DNA from: CAYWTS01 sp964461265
Lineage (GTDB): Bacteria; Bacteroidota; Ignavibacteria; Tepidaquicellales; OLB5
DNA: 48,899 nt
Direction: 5' to 3'
Assembly (NCBI GenBank): GCA_964461265.1
Contig: CAYWTS010000014.1
Span: 1 to 48,899, forward strand
Shown: positions 40,937 to 48,899 of the stretch, piece after piece
How positions within the stretch are numbered: position 1 is the first letter of the stretch
How the letters are laid out: every line of letters starts with the position of its first letter
The notes under the pieces: model-generated
The model's database searches: none
The model's input: the letters and a program-made list of their open reading frames with translations, nothing else
What the model was told of the DNA's origin: nothing
Program-made: the position numbers and the translations under genes

Positions 40937-41884
40937 TTATCCCTTTTTAACAAGGGGAAGATTAAATAATCTGTAATCTCCAGCCGGTTCATAGGCTTTT
41001 AATATCTTTTCGGATATTTTGGAAGACGTAAATTCTTCAAATTCAAGAACATCATCTATCAGCCCAGGTTTAAACCACCTGTTGTTCAAAGCAATAGGCA
41101 GAACTTTTGACATGATATTGTTTTTTAGAAAAATCTCGCCTACAATTGAAAATAGACCCCCTGTTAAGAAATGGTCTTCCAGTGTTACTACTAGCGATGT
41201 TTCTTCCGCCGCTTTTAGAACAGCATCTTCATCTATAGGTTTTAGTGTTCTAAGATTCAATAACCTGACACTCAATCCCTTGCTTTCGAGGTTCAGCATT
41301 GCTTCATAAGCTTGTTTAAAAAGCATCCCGTATGTTAAAATTGTGATGTCTTCGCCAAAAGAAATCATTTCGGCTTTGCCTATTTCGAAAGTCTTGTTAT
41401 GGCAAACAGCCGGCATTAAAGAATTGAATCTAATATAAAATGGATTCGGGTTTTCAATCACGCTTTTTAGACCTATCAGCATATCTTCTTCATCAGCGGG
41501 ACAAAAAATATTCATATTTGGGATTCCCCTCATTAATGCAACGTCTTCGATTGCCTGATGTGTAGGACCGTTTGCCTCGGATAAAAATCCAGGTACACCG
41601 CCAACCAATTTTACAGGCAAGCCTGAAATTCCAACGTCGGTTCTGATAAACTCAAAAGCACGCATTGTTAGAAATGCCGCAAGTGCATGTGTTACAGGTA
41701 CCCTGCCCCTGAGTGCAAAGCCTGCCGCAATCCCTATCATAGATTGTTCAGCAATACCAACATCAAAAAAATTATTACTAATCTGTGACGGTAAATTTCT
41801 GATGGCAGCCCTGTTTTCAGCTGTTAACACTATTACATTATTGTTTTCGGTAATAATCTCTTTTAGGAGTTCTTCGTAAGTCAT
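40937..41884 (-). CDS. Transketolase, C-terminal subunit
   Basis: 315 residues, the Pyr plus C domains of a split transketolase: 'FFDVGIAEQSMIGIAAGFAL' (Glu that activates thiamine diphosphate), 'VPVTHALAAFLTMRAFEFIR', 'HQAIEDVALMRGIPNMNIFC', 'PFYIRFNSLM' and the C-domain 'LKPIDEDAVLKAAEETSLVV', 'TLEDHFLTGGLFSIVG'. It follows the N-terminal subunit gene by 43 bp. Split transketolases dedicated to secondary or surface sugars are known. This pair would move a two-carbon ketol unit to build or trim the carbon skeleton of the sugar. Confidence 0.9.
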   Translation of the reverse strand: MTYEELLKEIITENNNVIVLTAENRAAIRNLPSQISNNFFDVGIAEQSMIGIAAGFALRGRVPVTHALAAFLTMRAFEFIRTDVGISGLPVKLVGGVPGFLSEANGPTHQAIEDVALMRGIPNMNIFCPADEEDMLIGLKSVIENPNPFYIRFNSLMPAVCHNKTFEIGKAEMISFGEDITILTYGMLFKQAYEAMLNLESKGLSVRLLNLRTLKPIDEDAVLKAAEETSLVVTLEDHFLTGGLFSIVGEIFLKNNIMSKVLPIALNNRWFKPGLIDDVLEFEEFTSSKISEKILKAYEPAGDYRLFNLPLVKKG

Positions 41885-41927
41885 CTTGTATTTGTAATTA
41901 GAATAAATCGAGGAGTAAAATTTTCGC

Positions 41928-42791
41928 TTACCTTAACTTTATTTTTCCCGATTTGAGCTCTGAGATAATCTCACCATGAAGCTCGGCTATAAGCATTCCA
42001 ACTTCGTCGTCAGAAAAATTACAGAACCACCGGTCTGCCTGGGCTTCTATGCTGGGCAAGCCTTTTCCCCTTAAGGTTTCCGTAATTATTACGCTTGGCT
42101 TTCCTTTTTCAAAAGGAATCTGCGAAAAAATCATACTCATTTCGTCAAACTTATGCCCGTCTATAGTGCCTGTTGCGAGTCCGAATTTTTCGAATTTTTC
42201 GTCAAGCGGTTCAATAGGTATCAATTCTTCGGTTCTCATATTTGCCTGAAAATGGTTCCTGTCGACAACCAGAACAAGATTATCAAGCTTGTATGCAGAA
42301 GCTATTAAACAGGCTTCCCAGTTAGAACCTTCATTAAGCTCTCCATCTCCCAGAATAACAACAATTTTGTTTTTCTGTTTTTTTGTTTTACAGTCTAAAG
42401 CTACACCAATGGCAACCGATAAAAGATGCCCCAGAGAACCGGAATGAAATTCAATTCCCGGAATGTTTGTATTTGGATGCCAATAAATGTTATCGTTTGT
42501 TTTTAAGTGATTCGAAAGCCTTTGTTTATCTATAAAGCCGATTTCAGCAAAAGTACCATAGAGAGCAGGGACATCGTGTCCTTTTGAAAGAAAAAGATAA
42601 TCGCGTTCAATATCATTAATATTTTCAGAATTAATATTCAGGAACTTTGAATAGAGATAAACAATAATATCTACGCACGAAAGCGAGGCTCCTATAAAAC
42701 ATCCGCCGTTACCTGACATACGGATAATATGTTCCCTGACTTTTAAAGAAATTTCTTCAAGGTTTTTTATTTCTTGTTTTGTCAGTTTCAA
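41928..42791 (-). CDS. Transketolase, N-terminal (thiamine-diphosphate-binding) subunit
   Basis: 287 residues. 'RDYLFLSKGHDVPALYGTFA', 'EFHSGSLGHLLSVAIGVALD', and the ThDP motif 'VVILGDGELNEGSNWEACLI' with 'NLVLVVDRNHFQA', as GDG-x25-30-N. It must pair with the C-terminal subunit encoded just downstream. The start is 2 bp after the stop of the cytidylyltransferase gene, so the two are coupled. Its place inside a NeuB-type operon and not among pentose-phosphate genes suggests a specialised substrate. Confidence 0.92.
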   Translation of the reverse strand: MKLTKQEIKNLEEISLKVREHIIRMSGNGGCFIGASLSCVDIIVYLYSKFLNINSENINDIERDYLFLSKGHDVPALYGTFAEIGFIDKQRLSNHLKTNDNIYWHPNTNIPGIEFHSGSLGHLLSVAIGVALDCKTKKQKNKIVVILGDGELNEGSNWEACLIASAYKLDNLVLVVDRNHFQANMRTEELIPIEPLDEKFEKFGLATGTIDGHKFDEMSMIFSQIPFEKGKPSVIITETLRGKGLPSIEAQADRWFCNFSDDEVGMLIAELHGEIISELKSGKIKLR

Positions 42792-42793
42792 GT

Positions 42794-43624
42794 CTATGCA
42801 GAGTTTTTTAATAATTTTGTTTGTTCAGGCTTCACAGTTTTAAGCTCATGCAGATAGCCGCGGTACCAGTTGACACCTATATATTTTTCATTTAATACTT
42901 TTAAATCCGGTTTTGAATCAATCAGTTCTATAATATCACTCATCCCAAAAAACGGGTCTTCTTCATACAGTTCATCGTAAACTGCTTTAATTAGTTTATA
43001 ATCCGCAAGATAGTCGAGAGTCCACCTGTGCGTCATTGAGTAATCTAACCCTTTTTCCATTGTTACATTGCCTATTTTAAATTTTTGCGGGTTATCCCAT
43101 ATAAAAGGAGTTGTGTGCTCTCTTTCATATTCTTTATCAGCTTCTTTCCAGGCTGTTTCAAGAACAGAGAACGGAAAAACTTCCACATCGTTACCATCGG
43201 GATAAGTAGGGGGATGTAAATTGCTCACATAATCGAAAATCGAAATATTTTCAAGATAATATTCAACCACCTTGTCAATAACGTTCGAATCTATTAAAGG
43301 GCAGTCAGAAGGAATCTTAACAACTATGTCAGCTTTGTATTTCAGTGCAGTTTTGTAGTGCCTATCGAGCAAATCGGTTGTATGCCCTCTGTAGCAGTTA
43401 ACTTTCTTCTTTATACAAATATTTTCTATAACGTCGTCTTCTTCATTATTCGTAGTAGCTATAACAACGTTTTTGCCATACTGCGAGAACTGCACACGTT
43501 CCAGCATTAATACAAGCAGGCTTTTTCTCCGAACGGGGTATAATATTTTATTGGGCAGCCTGGTTGAACCGGTTCTTGCCTGAATTATTGTTACAATATT
43601 TAATTTTTTCTTCATATAAATCAA
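42794..43624 (-). CDS. SpsF-like cytidylyltransferase
   Basis: 276 residues. The GT-A-like nucleotidyltransferase start is 'IVTIIQARTGSTRLPNKILY', followed by 'NVVIATTNNEEDDVIENICI', 'CYRGHTTDLLDRHYKTALKY', 'VVKIPSDCPLIDSNVIDKVV' and 'YDYVSNL..PDGNDVEVF'-type blocks. These match SpsF / NeuA-CMP-KDO synthetase relatives. It would activate the ulosonic acid as a CMP-sugar, since no other NeuA or KdsB homologue is in the operon. It overlaps the preceding glycosyltransferase gene by 4 bases (stop and start share ATGA), typical of coupling. Confidence 0.85.
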   Translation of the reverse strand: MIYMKKKLNIVTIIQARTGSTRLPNKILYPVRRKSLLVLMLERVQFSQYGKNVVIATTNNEEDDVIENICIKKKVNCYRGHTTDLLDRHYKTALKYKADIVVKIPSDCPLIDSNVIDKVVEYYLENISIFDYVSNLHPPTYPDGNDVEVFPFSVLETAWKEADKEYEREHTTPFIWDNPQKFKIGNVTMEKGLDYSMTHRWTLDYLADYKLIKAVYDELYEEDPFFGMSDIIELIDSKPDLKVLNEKYIGVNWYRGYLHELKTVKPEQTKLLKNSA

Positions 43625-44664
43625 GCACCCGTTAACTGGGGCTCGGCAAATGCTTGCGTGTGTTGTGAAAACTTATAGCTGAGAAACCTTGTACTATACG
43701 CTCTTTCCTCGATTATATTCACGCAAACTTCGGCAATGTTTTCAGCAGACTTTCCGCCATTCTGAATAGGCATCATTTTCCGAAGCTCATTTAAATTGAA
43801 ATCCGAATAAACTTTTTTGCCCAAGGCAAGTCCCACATAAACCACCGATGAATATTTCGTTACCAGAACATCCGAATTTGCAATCATATGATTTGTATTT
43901 CCCGAAGAAAAAATTTTTGCACTGGGTGCGTATTTATTAATTTCTTCCGTTGCGCGCTCGGCATTCTCATTGGGGTGAAGCTTAAATATCAGCTGCCTTC
44001 CGCCTGCGATGTCTATTGCGTTATAAATAAATCGCTTCCTGTTTTCAAATTTAAAGGTCTCTCTTGCATCCGAAGTTGCAGCAAGAACATAGTTATGATA
44101 AGGAAAATCGTTTACGAGATATCTTGCTGCATTGTCAAAGTTCGGGATTCCGGTTACAATAATTTTTTCCGGCTTAACTCCTTTACCGATAAAAAGCTTT
44201 TTGTATCCATGTGAGGCAACGCAGAAGGCATCATACTTATCCGATAAGCCTGTTGTGGAGGTACTTGCAAAATAGCGCGGAAGCTTAAGATATTTTACAA
44301 GGTAGAACATAAAATTTTCAGGATCCGTCATACCTTCCTGAACAAGTACTATTTTTTTACGTCTGATATTCCTCGGAATCAGCAAATCCGAACATGTAAT
44401 AACAAGGTCATAATCAAATCTGCATCCTTCTTCGTCAATATCAAGATTATTTTCCGTAAGGTAATTTAAAGTTTTTTGCCTGAACTGTCCGCCAAGCACA
44501 GTAAAATCGAGCATTCCTTTTTTTGATAAGTATTTTATCAAGCCATCACCGTAATAGGGCGAAAAATAACAATCATAACCAGTGAGATGTTTAGATATCT
44601 GGTGCATCATCGTGGTCTGGTTATGCGACCCGCATATAAGAAGAATTTTTTTTCTTTGAAGCAA
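43621..44664 (-). CDS. GT-B-type glycosyl/glycerophosphotransferase-like protein
   Basis: 347 residues, no membrane segment. 'KKILLICGSHNQTTMMHQIS' is the N-terminal Rossmann start, with 'RRKKIVLVQEGMTDPENFMF', 'YDAFCVASHGYKKLFIGKGV', 'IIVTGIPNFDNAARYLVN', 'LIFKLHPNENAERATEEIN' (the K-x-H-P motif) and 'VLVTKYSSVVYVGLALGKKV'. This block pattern occurs in CDP-glycerol glycerophosphotransferase-like and polysialyltransferase-like GT-B enzymes. It heads the operon and is the likely enzyme that transfers the CMP-activated sugar. The acceptor is unknown. Confidence 0.7.
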   Translation of the reverse strand: MLQRKKILLICGSHNQTTMMHQISKHLTGYDCYFSPYYGDGLIKYLSKKGMLDFTVLGGQFRQKTLNYLTENNLDIDEEGCRFDYDLVITCSDLLIPRNIRRKKIVLVQEGMTDPENFMFYLVKYLKLPRYFASTSTTGLSDKYDAFCVASHGYKKLFIGKGVKPEKIIVTGIPNFDNAARYLVNDFPYHNYVLAATSDARETFKFENRKRFIYNAIDIAGGRQLIFKLHPNENAERATEEINKYAPSAKIFSSGNTNHMIANSDVLVTKYSSVVYVGLALGKKVYSDFNLNELRKMMPIQNGGKSAENIAEVCVNIIEERAYSTRFLSYKFSQHTQAFAEPQLTGA

Positions 44665-44857
44665 TTAATTTTAATTATTTACCGCTAATACAAAAAAAGT
44701 AAAATTTTGTGAGGAAAATATTATGAAGGATTTAAAAGTTAGTTTTTAATTAATTAAAGGAGTGTTAGATATAATAAAGAATTATTAGGAATTAAATATT
44801 TATGTTAAGATTTCACATTAGTTATCCCAATGTGCAATGCAGTATGGTATTAAATGA

Positions 44858-45598
44858 TTATTTCTCATTTAACATTTTTAAAACCTGGTCATGAACCAAT
44901 CCGTTGGAGATAACCGCAGTTCTATTATAGATAGAATCTATTCCGTGAATATCAGTTAGCTTGCCGCCAGCTTCTTCAACACATATTTTAGTTGCAGCAA
45001 TATCATAAGGAGCAACAATAGGGTCAATCAGCACCTCTGCCATTCCGCTGATGATATATGAGTGCCCGTGGCAATCACCAAATCCTCTGATGTAATTACA
45101 TTGAGATGCAAGCTCAAGAAAGTTATTACTGAAGTTTTGAAGCAAAATATGATTAAGTCCTGTGTATAAAACATAAGATTCTTCTACTTTATTTTTGTTG
45201 CTGACCTTTGCCTTTTTACCGTTCACAAAACATCCGTTTCCGGCTGAGGCACAAATGAATACCCCGATAGCCGGCATTGAAATAATGCCTGAAATGATTT
45301 CACCTTCGAACTCAACCGCCAGTAATGTTCCCCAAAACGGATATCCTCTCATAAAGTTTCTTGTGCCGTCGATAGGGTCTATTATCCATCTGAATTCGGA
45401 ACCGTTTTCATGTACGCCTTTTTCCTCAGACAATATATTGTGTGACGGATATTTGGTACAGATTTGCTTTAGCAAATAATCCTCACATTTTAAATCAGCT
45501 GTTGTAACGGGAGTATTATCTTTCTTAATGGAGCTTGTTATGCCGCTGCGAGAGATTTTATTAAAATAACTTATCGTTATTTCGGAAGATTGTTTCAC
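44858..45598 (-). CDS. Inositol-monophosphatase-family phosphatase
   Basis: 246 residues. Metal-binding motifs of the family: 'YPSHNILSEEKGVHENGSEF' (EE), 'WIIDPIDGTRNFMRGYPFWG' (DPxDGT) and 'VLIDPIVAPYDIAATKICVE', where WDxAA is YDIAA. The overall pattern is nearer to HisN/histidinol-phosphatase-type and SuhB-like members than to CysQ. It sits 193 bp upstream of the glycosyltransferase gene on the same strand and may supply or dephosphorylate a sugar intermediate for that operon, or be independent. Confidence 0.82.
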   Translation of the reverse strand: MKQSSEITISYFNKISRSGITSSIKKDNTPVTTADLKCEDYLLKQICTKYPSHNILSEEKGVHENGSEFRWIIDPIDGTRNFMRGYPFWGTLLAVEFEGEIISGIISMPAIGVFICASAGNGCFVNGKKAKVSNKNKVEESYVLYTGLNHILLQNFSNNFLELASQCNYIRGFGDCHGHSYIISGMAEVLIDPIVAPYDIAATKICVEEAGGKLTDIHGIDSIYNRTAVISNGLVHDQVLKMLNEK

Positions 45599-45809
45599 AA
45601 TAGCCTCCGAAAAAGCTGAAAGCTCATTCAGATATTTTTTACTAATACTTATGTCACAAATCTATAAAATGATTGTTAAGAAAAATTTAATTAAAAATTA
45701 TTAAAAGATTACACGGTCTAATATTTTTGATAATTGGTTATTATGTAAATAACATTTTACAAACTTTTACAATAATACTTATGGTAAGAACAATAACTAA
45801 TGTATTTAA

Positions 45810-45992
45810 ATGAAGATAGTGCATATATCTGACCTGCGTATTGATGCTGTTAACAAAAAAGAAAACTCAAAAAAAACAAAGCTTTTGTTAGAATATATTA
45901 ATGAAACAAATTTCGACCATCTTATTATAACAGAAGATATATCTGAAAGTGGAGATAAAGAATCCGTTTGCTTCAAACAGCATGATAATTAA
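45810..45992 (+). pseudogene. Metallophosphoesterase (CpdA-like) N-terminal remnant
   Basis: 60 codons: 'MKIVHISDLRIDAVNKKENS' and 'FDHLIITEDISESGDKES'. Family members read HISDLH and ITGDIS here. The metal-binding His is Arg and the Gly before the metal-binding Asp is Glu, so it would be inactive. After 'GDKES' the frame is lost; another frame continues with 'FASNSMIINEYKILLRFSYD' for a short way. The remaining metal motifs (GNHD, GHxH) are gone. A dead, truncated gene. Confidence 0.7.
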
Positions 45993-46107
45993 TGAATACA
46001 AAATCCTGTTACGATTTAGCTACGATTTATATAGAAAAAGTACTTTTTTATAGACTTTATTCTTTTTTTAGGAAATACATATTTTTATAATTCTCAATAG
46101 TTTTCAA

Positions 46108-46191
46108 GGAGCGGCAGTTCAGTTTGGTTAGAACGCCTGATCCCGAGAACTCGGGAGAGGTCACGAGTCCCAGAAACCTCCGGGGTGGGTT
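46108..46191 (+). pseudogene. Dispersed tRNA-Asp pseudogene with palindrome in the anticodon arm
   Basis: GGAGCGGC-AGTTCAGTTTGGTTAG-AACGCCTGA matches the 5' half of the intact tRNA-Asp at 33233 almost exactly. Then TCCCGAGAACTCGGGA replaces the anticodon loop and 3' stem at the very same position as in the remnants at 33576 and 33923. GAGGTCACGAG follows, and the 3' end is decayed. There is no GIY-YIG ORF nearby. Confidence 0.85.
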
Positions 46192-46445
46192 ATAAAAATT
46201 ATAAATTGCTCGATTATCTTCGTTTTTATCACTGCTTGTACAATTTAAATGATTAACTCCATTAAAGGCTGATTGTATAAAAAGTACATTACAATTTTTA
46301 AAGTTAAAAAAGACTAGACCCTCAAATTTTTTAAAAATCTTTAATAAATCATACCTGATTTTGCAAAGCTTTTCCTATTTTTATCCATGAGAATGATATT
46401 GAATTTCCAAATGAGAATAGCTAATTTTCTATATCAATATTTATT

Positions 46446-47333
46446 ATGGCATATAAAAAAACAGCTCCACTGGAAAGTATAGATCAGCGGCTTTTTAAGA
46501 TGGGCTATGACTGGCAAGCTTCCGATTATTTTATTTCTCCTGACGAAATAGATAATGTGAAACCTGAAAGTTTGCCTTACAGACCCAATTTCTACATTCT
46601 TGGTCTTTGTGTTGATGGATGGGTGGAATTTTATGTTAATGATAATTTTATTAAAATTCGCCCTAATTGTTTATTTGCAGCGGGACCTCAATTTACTATT
46701 CAAAAAATCAAACAAAGTCCGGATTGTAAATTAAGATATTTATTTTTTAAAAAGGAATTTCTACTGAATAGCATAATTACTATCTATGAACTGGAATCAT
46801 TTCTTTTTTTTTCAGCCAATTCGAAGCCGTATATTCAGCTTGAAAAAAAAGAGACAGAGCCGTTGTTGCAGCTTTATGATATTCTTAAAAATAAAAGAGA
46901 TATCAACAATTCACAGTATCATATTGAAATAATAAGAAGTCTCTTTTATACTTTTCTTTACGAAGCTGCTGCTATTTACAGAAGAAATAATCTTGAACAG
47001 CCTAAATTTACTCGGGATGCAGATATAAATTTAAAATTTCAGCAGATGTTGGCGAAAACCGATAATAAAAAGCATAAGCTTAAGTTTTATGCTGATTCGC
47101 TTTTCATAACCCCCAAATATCTGATCCATGCCATTAAAAAATCTTCGGGAAAAACACCCGGTAAACTGATAGATGAAGCAATAGTTGCTGAAGCAAAAAT
47201 GCTTTTAAAGGATCGTGATTATACCATTGCAACAGTTTCAGAACGGCTGCAGTTCAGCGATCAAGCATCTTTCAGCAAATTTTTTAAAAAAAATACGGGT
47301 ATTACACCTGCCTCATACCGTTTAGGGGGATAA
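46446..47333 (+). CDS. AraC-family transcriptional regulator
   Basis: 295 residues. An N-terminal cupin-like ligand or sensor region ('GWVEFYVNDNFIKIRPNCLF') is followed by a C-terminal pair of helix-turn-helix motifs from about 205: 'HKLKFYADSLFITPKYLIHA' then 'KKSSGKTPGKLI', and 'TIATVSERLQFSDQASFSKF' then 'FKKNTGITPASYRL', the AraC signature. It is transcribed towards the two stress-type membrane-protein genes, 122 bp upstream of them, and may control them. A CATAG-A-CTATG palindrome stands in that gap. Confidence 0.9.
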   Translation: MAYKKTAPLESIDQRLFKMGYDWQASDYFISPDEIDNVKPESLPYRPNFYILGLCVDGWVEFYVNDNFIKIRPNCLFAAGPQFTIQKIKQSPDCKLRYLFFKKEFLLNSIITIYELESFLFFSANSKPYIQLEKKETEPLLQLYDILKNKRDINNSQYHIEIIRSLFYTFLYEAAAIYRRNNLEQPKFTRDADINLKFQQMLAKTDNKKHKLKFYADSLFITPKYLIHAIKKSSGKTPGKLIDEAIVAEAKMLLKDRDYTIATVSERLQFSDQASFSKFFKKNTGITPASYRLGG

Positions 47334-47378
47334 ACTCTCCATTTTGCGAATTACAGACAATTTTTTGTGAATTTCAAA

Positions 47379-47411
47379 CATAGACTATGCCTGTTTATTC
47401 AATTAATTTTG
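47379..47411 (+). promoter_or_regulatory. Palindrome CATAG-A-CTATG and TAATTTTG promoter element
   Basis: An 11-base palindrome at 47379-47389 lies 14 bases before TAATTTTG (47404-47411), a perfect match to the TAnnTTTG -7 element. The ATG at 47456 follows 45 bases later. No convincing -33 element is visible. The palindrome is a candidate operator, perhaps for the AraC regulator just upstream. Confidence 0.35.
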
Positions 47412-47455
47412 TCATGAAGTTAATTCACTATTTTAAAAACTAAACAAACAAAAAA

Positions 47456-48229
47456 ATGACAAACTTAATTGTAGCATCTTTTAAAGATGAAAATAATGCC
47501 ATCGAGGCAATGCACAAACTTACTGAATTGGAAAATTATGGAGACATTTCTATTTATGGAAATGCAATGGTGCGCAGCCGTGAAGATGGTAACCATGAAA
47601 TTTTACAAGAAAACAATTCGGAAGGCTGGAGAACCCTAGCAGGTATGGGCATTGGAAGTTTAATAGGCATGTTTGGCGGACCTGTGGGTTTAGTAGTAGG
47701 TTTAACAACCGGTTCAGCTATCGGAATGATTGCTGATGTTGGACGTCAAAGTTTTAACGAAAGCTTTGTTAAAAAAATTGAAGACAGAATGCCGCCGAAT
47801 TCCGTTTCAATAATTGCCGAGATTGATGAAGACAGTGAGGTATTTATTGATAATGCTCTGAAACCTTTTGGAGCGGAAATATACAGAAGCGATATAGATT
47901 ATGAATTTGATAATTATGTTATGGATCGAATAGATGATATTGATAAAGATATAACGGAAACCAGAGAAAAGCTGAAAACATCGGTTGGAAAAGAAAAAGA
48001 AAAGCTATCAAAGAAAATTAAAGAACTGAAAGATAAAAGAAATGCTTTTATTGAAAACGCAAGAAATGATGCAAAAAAATTAAATGATAAGATAAAAGGC
48101 GATATCAGGAAAAGAAGAATTGAAATTGTTGATAATAAAATATACCGATATGAACAAAAACTGCAGAGTTTAGTTGACGAATTGAAAGCATTGAAGCTCG
48201 ATAATGAAAAAATTACAAACACAGACTAA
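47456..48229 (+). CDS. DUF1269-like stress protein with glycine-zipper segment and coiled coil
   Basis: 257 residues. A ferredoxin-like N-part ('NLIVASFKDENNAIEAMHKL', 'GDISIYGNAMVRSREDGN') leads to a glycine-zipper, membrane-active stretch ('GMGIGSLIGMFGGPVGLVVG', 'LTTGSAIGMIADVGRQSF') and then a second alpha/beta repeat ('SVSIIAEIDEDSEVFIDNAL'). This arrangement fits the DUF1269/general-stress membrane-protein group. From about 160 a Lys/Glu-rich coiled coil runs to the end. It is followed after 12 bp by an HdeD-type gene, so the two form an operon, probably stress-related. Confidence 0.7.
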   Translation: MTNLIVASFKDENNAIEAMHKLTELENYGDISIYGNAMVRSREDGNHEILQENNSEGWRTLAGMGIGSLIGMFGGPVGLVVGLTTGSAIGMIADVGRQSFNESFVKKIEDRMPPNSVSIIAEIDEDSEVFIDNALKPFGAEIYRSDIDYEFDNYVMDRIDDIDKDITETREKLKTSVGKEKEKLSKKIKELKDKRNAFIENARNDAKKLNDKIKGDIRKRRIEIVDNKIYRYEQKLQSLVDELKALKLDNEKITNTD

Positions 48230-48241
48230 ATTTTAATAATC

Positions 48242-48805
48242 ATGGAAGAAAATATTTTAATCCCCGAATTTTCAAAAAACTGGAAATTGATAACCGCCAG
48301 AGGCATTGTATCATTAATATTTGGTGTAATAGTTGTAATTTATCCGTTCACTGCTGCTGTTGCGTTAGCTTTATTTTTCGGTGCATATGCTTTTGCTGAC
48401 GGTATCTTTGCAATAGTATCAATTTTTACTTCCCGAAACGCGCGAGCTCACTTTTGGTTATTTCTATTTGAGGGAATAGCCGGTATTGCTGCTGGAATAC
48501 TAATATTCTTTTTACCTGAACTTACACTGTACGGACTGGTTTTACTTGTTTCAGTTTGGGCTTTTATAACAGGAATATTTGAAATTATATCAGCTGTAAA
48601 ATTAAGAAAAATTATTGATGGTGAGTTTTTAATGATAGTTTCGGGACTATTGTCAATCGTATTCGCAATACTTGTTTTTATAAATCCACTTGAGGGAATT
48701 ATTGTGATTACTTATCTTATTGGTTTTTATGCAGTGATGTTCGGTATTTTGTATGTCATTTACGGCATTTCGATGAGGAAACATCATTTAGCTCACACAA
48801 AGTGA
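48242..48805 (+). CDS. HdeD-family (DUF308) membrane protein
   Basis: 187 residues with six membrane helices in two repeats of three. Blocks typical of HdeD: 'WKLITARGIVSLIFGVIVVI', 'LALFFGAYAFADGIFAIVSI', 'FEGIAGIAAGILIFFLPELT', 'VSVWAFITGIFEIISAVKLR', 'MIVSGLLSIVFAILVFINPL', 'LIGFYAVMFGILYVIYGISM'. In Escherichia coli HdeD supports acid resistance at high cell density; many bacteria have homologues of unknown role. It is coupled to the DUF1269-like gene 12 bp upstream. Confidence 0.85.
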   Translation: MEENILIPEFSKNWKLITARGIVSLIFGVIVVIYPFTAAVALALFFGAYAFADGIFAIVSIFTSRNARAHFWLFLFEGIAGIAAGILIFFLPELTLYGLVLLVSVWAFITGIFEIISAVKLRKIIDGEFLMIVSGLLSIVFAILVFINPLEGIIVITYLIGFYAVMFGILYVIYGISMRKHHLAHTK

Positions 48806-48899
48806 GATTTTAGTAATCAGTATAATAAAATACTGCATATCTCCGTCTGATTATAAATGTTTCCGCAGGCAATTGAAAATAAAAATAAGGCACTTATCC

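Overview
The window is low-GC bacterial DNA (roughly one third G+C by eye). Four secreted proteins end, or once ended, in the C-terminal type IX secretion sorting domain: an 'NYPNPFNP'-type turn, then 'SGVYFYKL..G.FTD.KKM.L.K'. With TAnnTTTG-type promoter motifs, a TonB-dependent receptor with a carboxypeptidase-regulatory N-domain, and housekeeping genes rsgA, rtcB and glnS, this points to the Bacteroidota/Chlorobiota group, probably an Ignavibacteria-like lineage (inference). A 100-N block at 27688-27787 shows this is a scaffold; its two flanks are identical for 55 bases, so the gap is almost certainly not real.

Layout. 0.1-8.3 kb: a T9SS-sorted secreted protein, then a minus-strand group of rsgA, two ABC exporter half-transporters that look like a heterodimer, and the RNA ligase rtcB between them, preceded by a 39-codon mini-gene with its own terminator. 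8.8-14.6 kb: an NfrB-like membrane glycosyltransferase, two T9SS-sorted secreted proteins and small proteins. 15.0-16.5 kb: an alpha-helical hypothetical protein. 17.0-20.5 kb: a three-cassette, integron-type array (SDR-DUF2867; small membrane protein plus broken VOC gene; DUF1801-YdeI/OmdA fusion). Its attC-like sites are about 130 bp each and their core sites pair as cassette circles would require; no intact integrase is visible. 20.5-30.4 kb: TPR pseudogene, SecD-like lipoprotein, FG-GAP-type protein, pentameric ligand-gated ion channel, purple-acid-type phosphatase, glnS, a small conserved protein interrupted by the false gap, and the TonB receptor. 30.7-33.1 kb: an MBOAT/SGNH O-acetylation pair, the MBOAT gene carrying a one-base frameshift. 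33.2-34.4 kb: tRNA-Asp followed by three small GIY-YIG nuclease ORFs, each fused at its 3' end to a tRNA-Asp fragment invaded by short palindromes. 34.5-36.2 kb: alkaline phosphatase with a decayed sorting signal. 36.5-44.7 kb: a tightly packed minus-strand operon that probably makes and activates an unusual NeuB-dependent ulosonic acid (two transketolase subunits, class III aminotransferase, SDR, HAD phosphatase, NeuB-like synthase, SpsF-like cytidylyltransferase, glycosyltransferase, fatty-acid-hydroxylase-type protein). 44.9-48.9 kb: inositol-monophosphatase-family enzyme, a dead metallophosphoesterase, a dispersed tRNA-Asp pseudogene, an AraC regulator and two stress-type membrane proteins.

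Two systems stand out. The first is the tRNA-Asp/GIY-YIG/palindrome array: the nuclease ORFs take their last codons from tRNA sequence, and the same palindrome replaces the anticodon arm in copies 12 kb apart. The second is the integron-like cassette array. Across the window, short perfect palindromes repeatedly sit inside other hairpins (a terminator, a TIR element, tRNA arms), which suggests a mobile palindrome family that lands in stem-loops.
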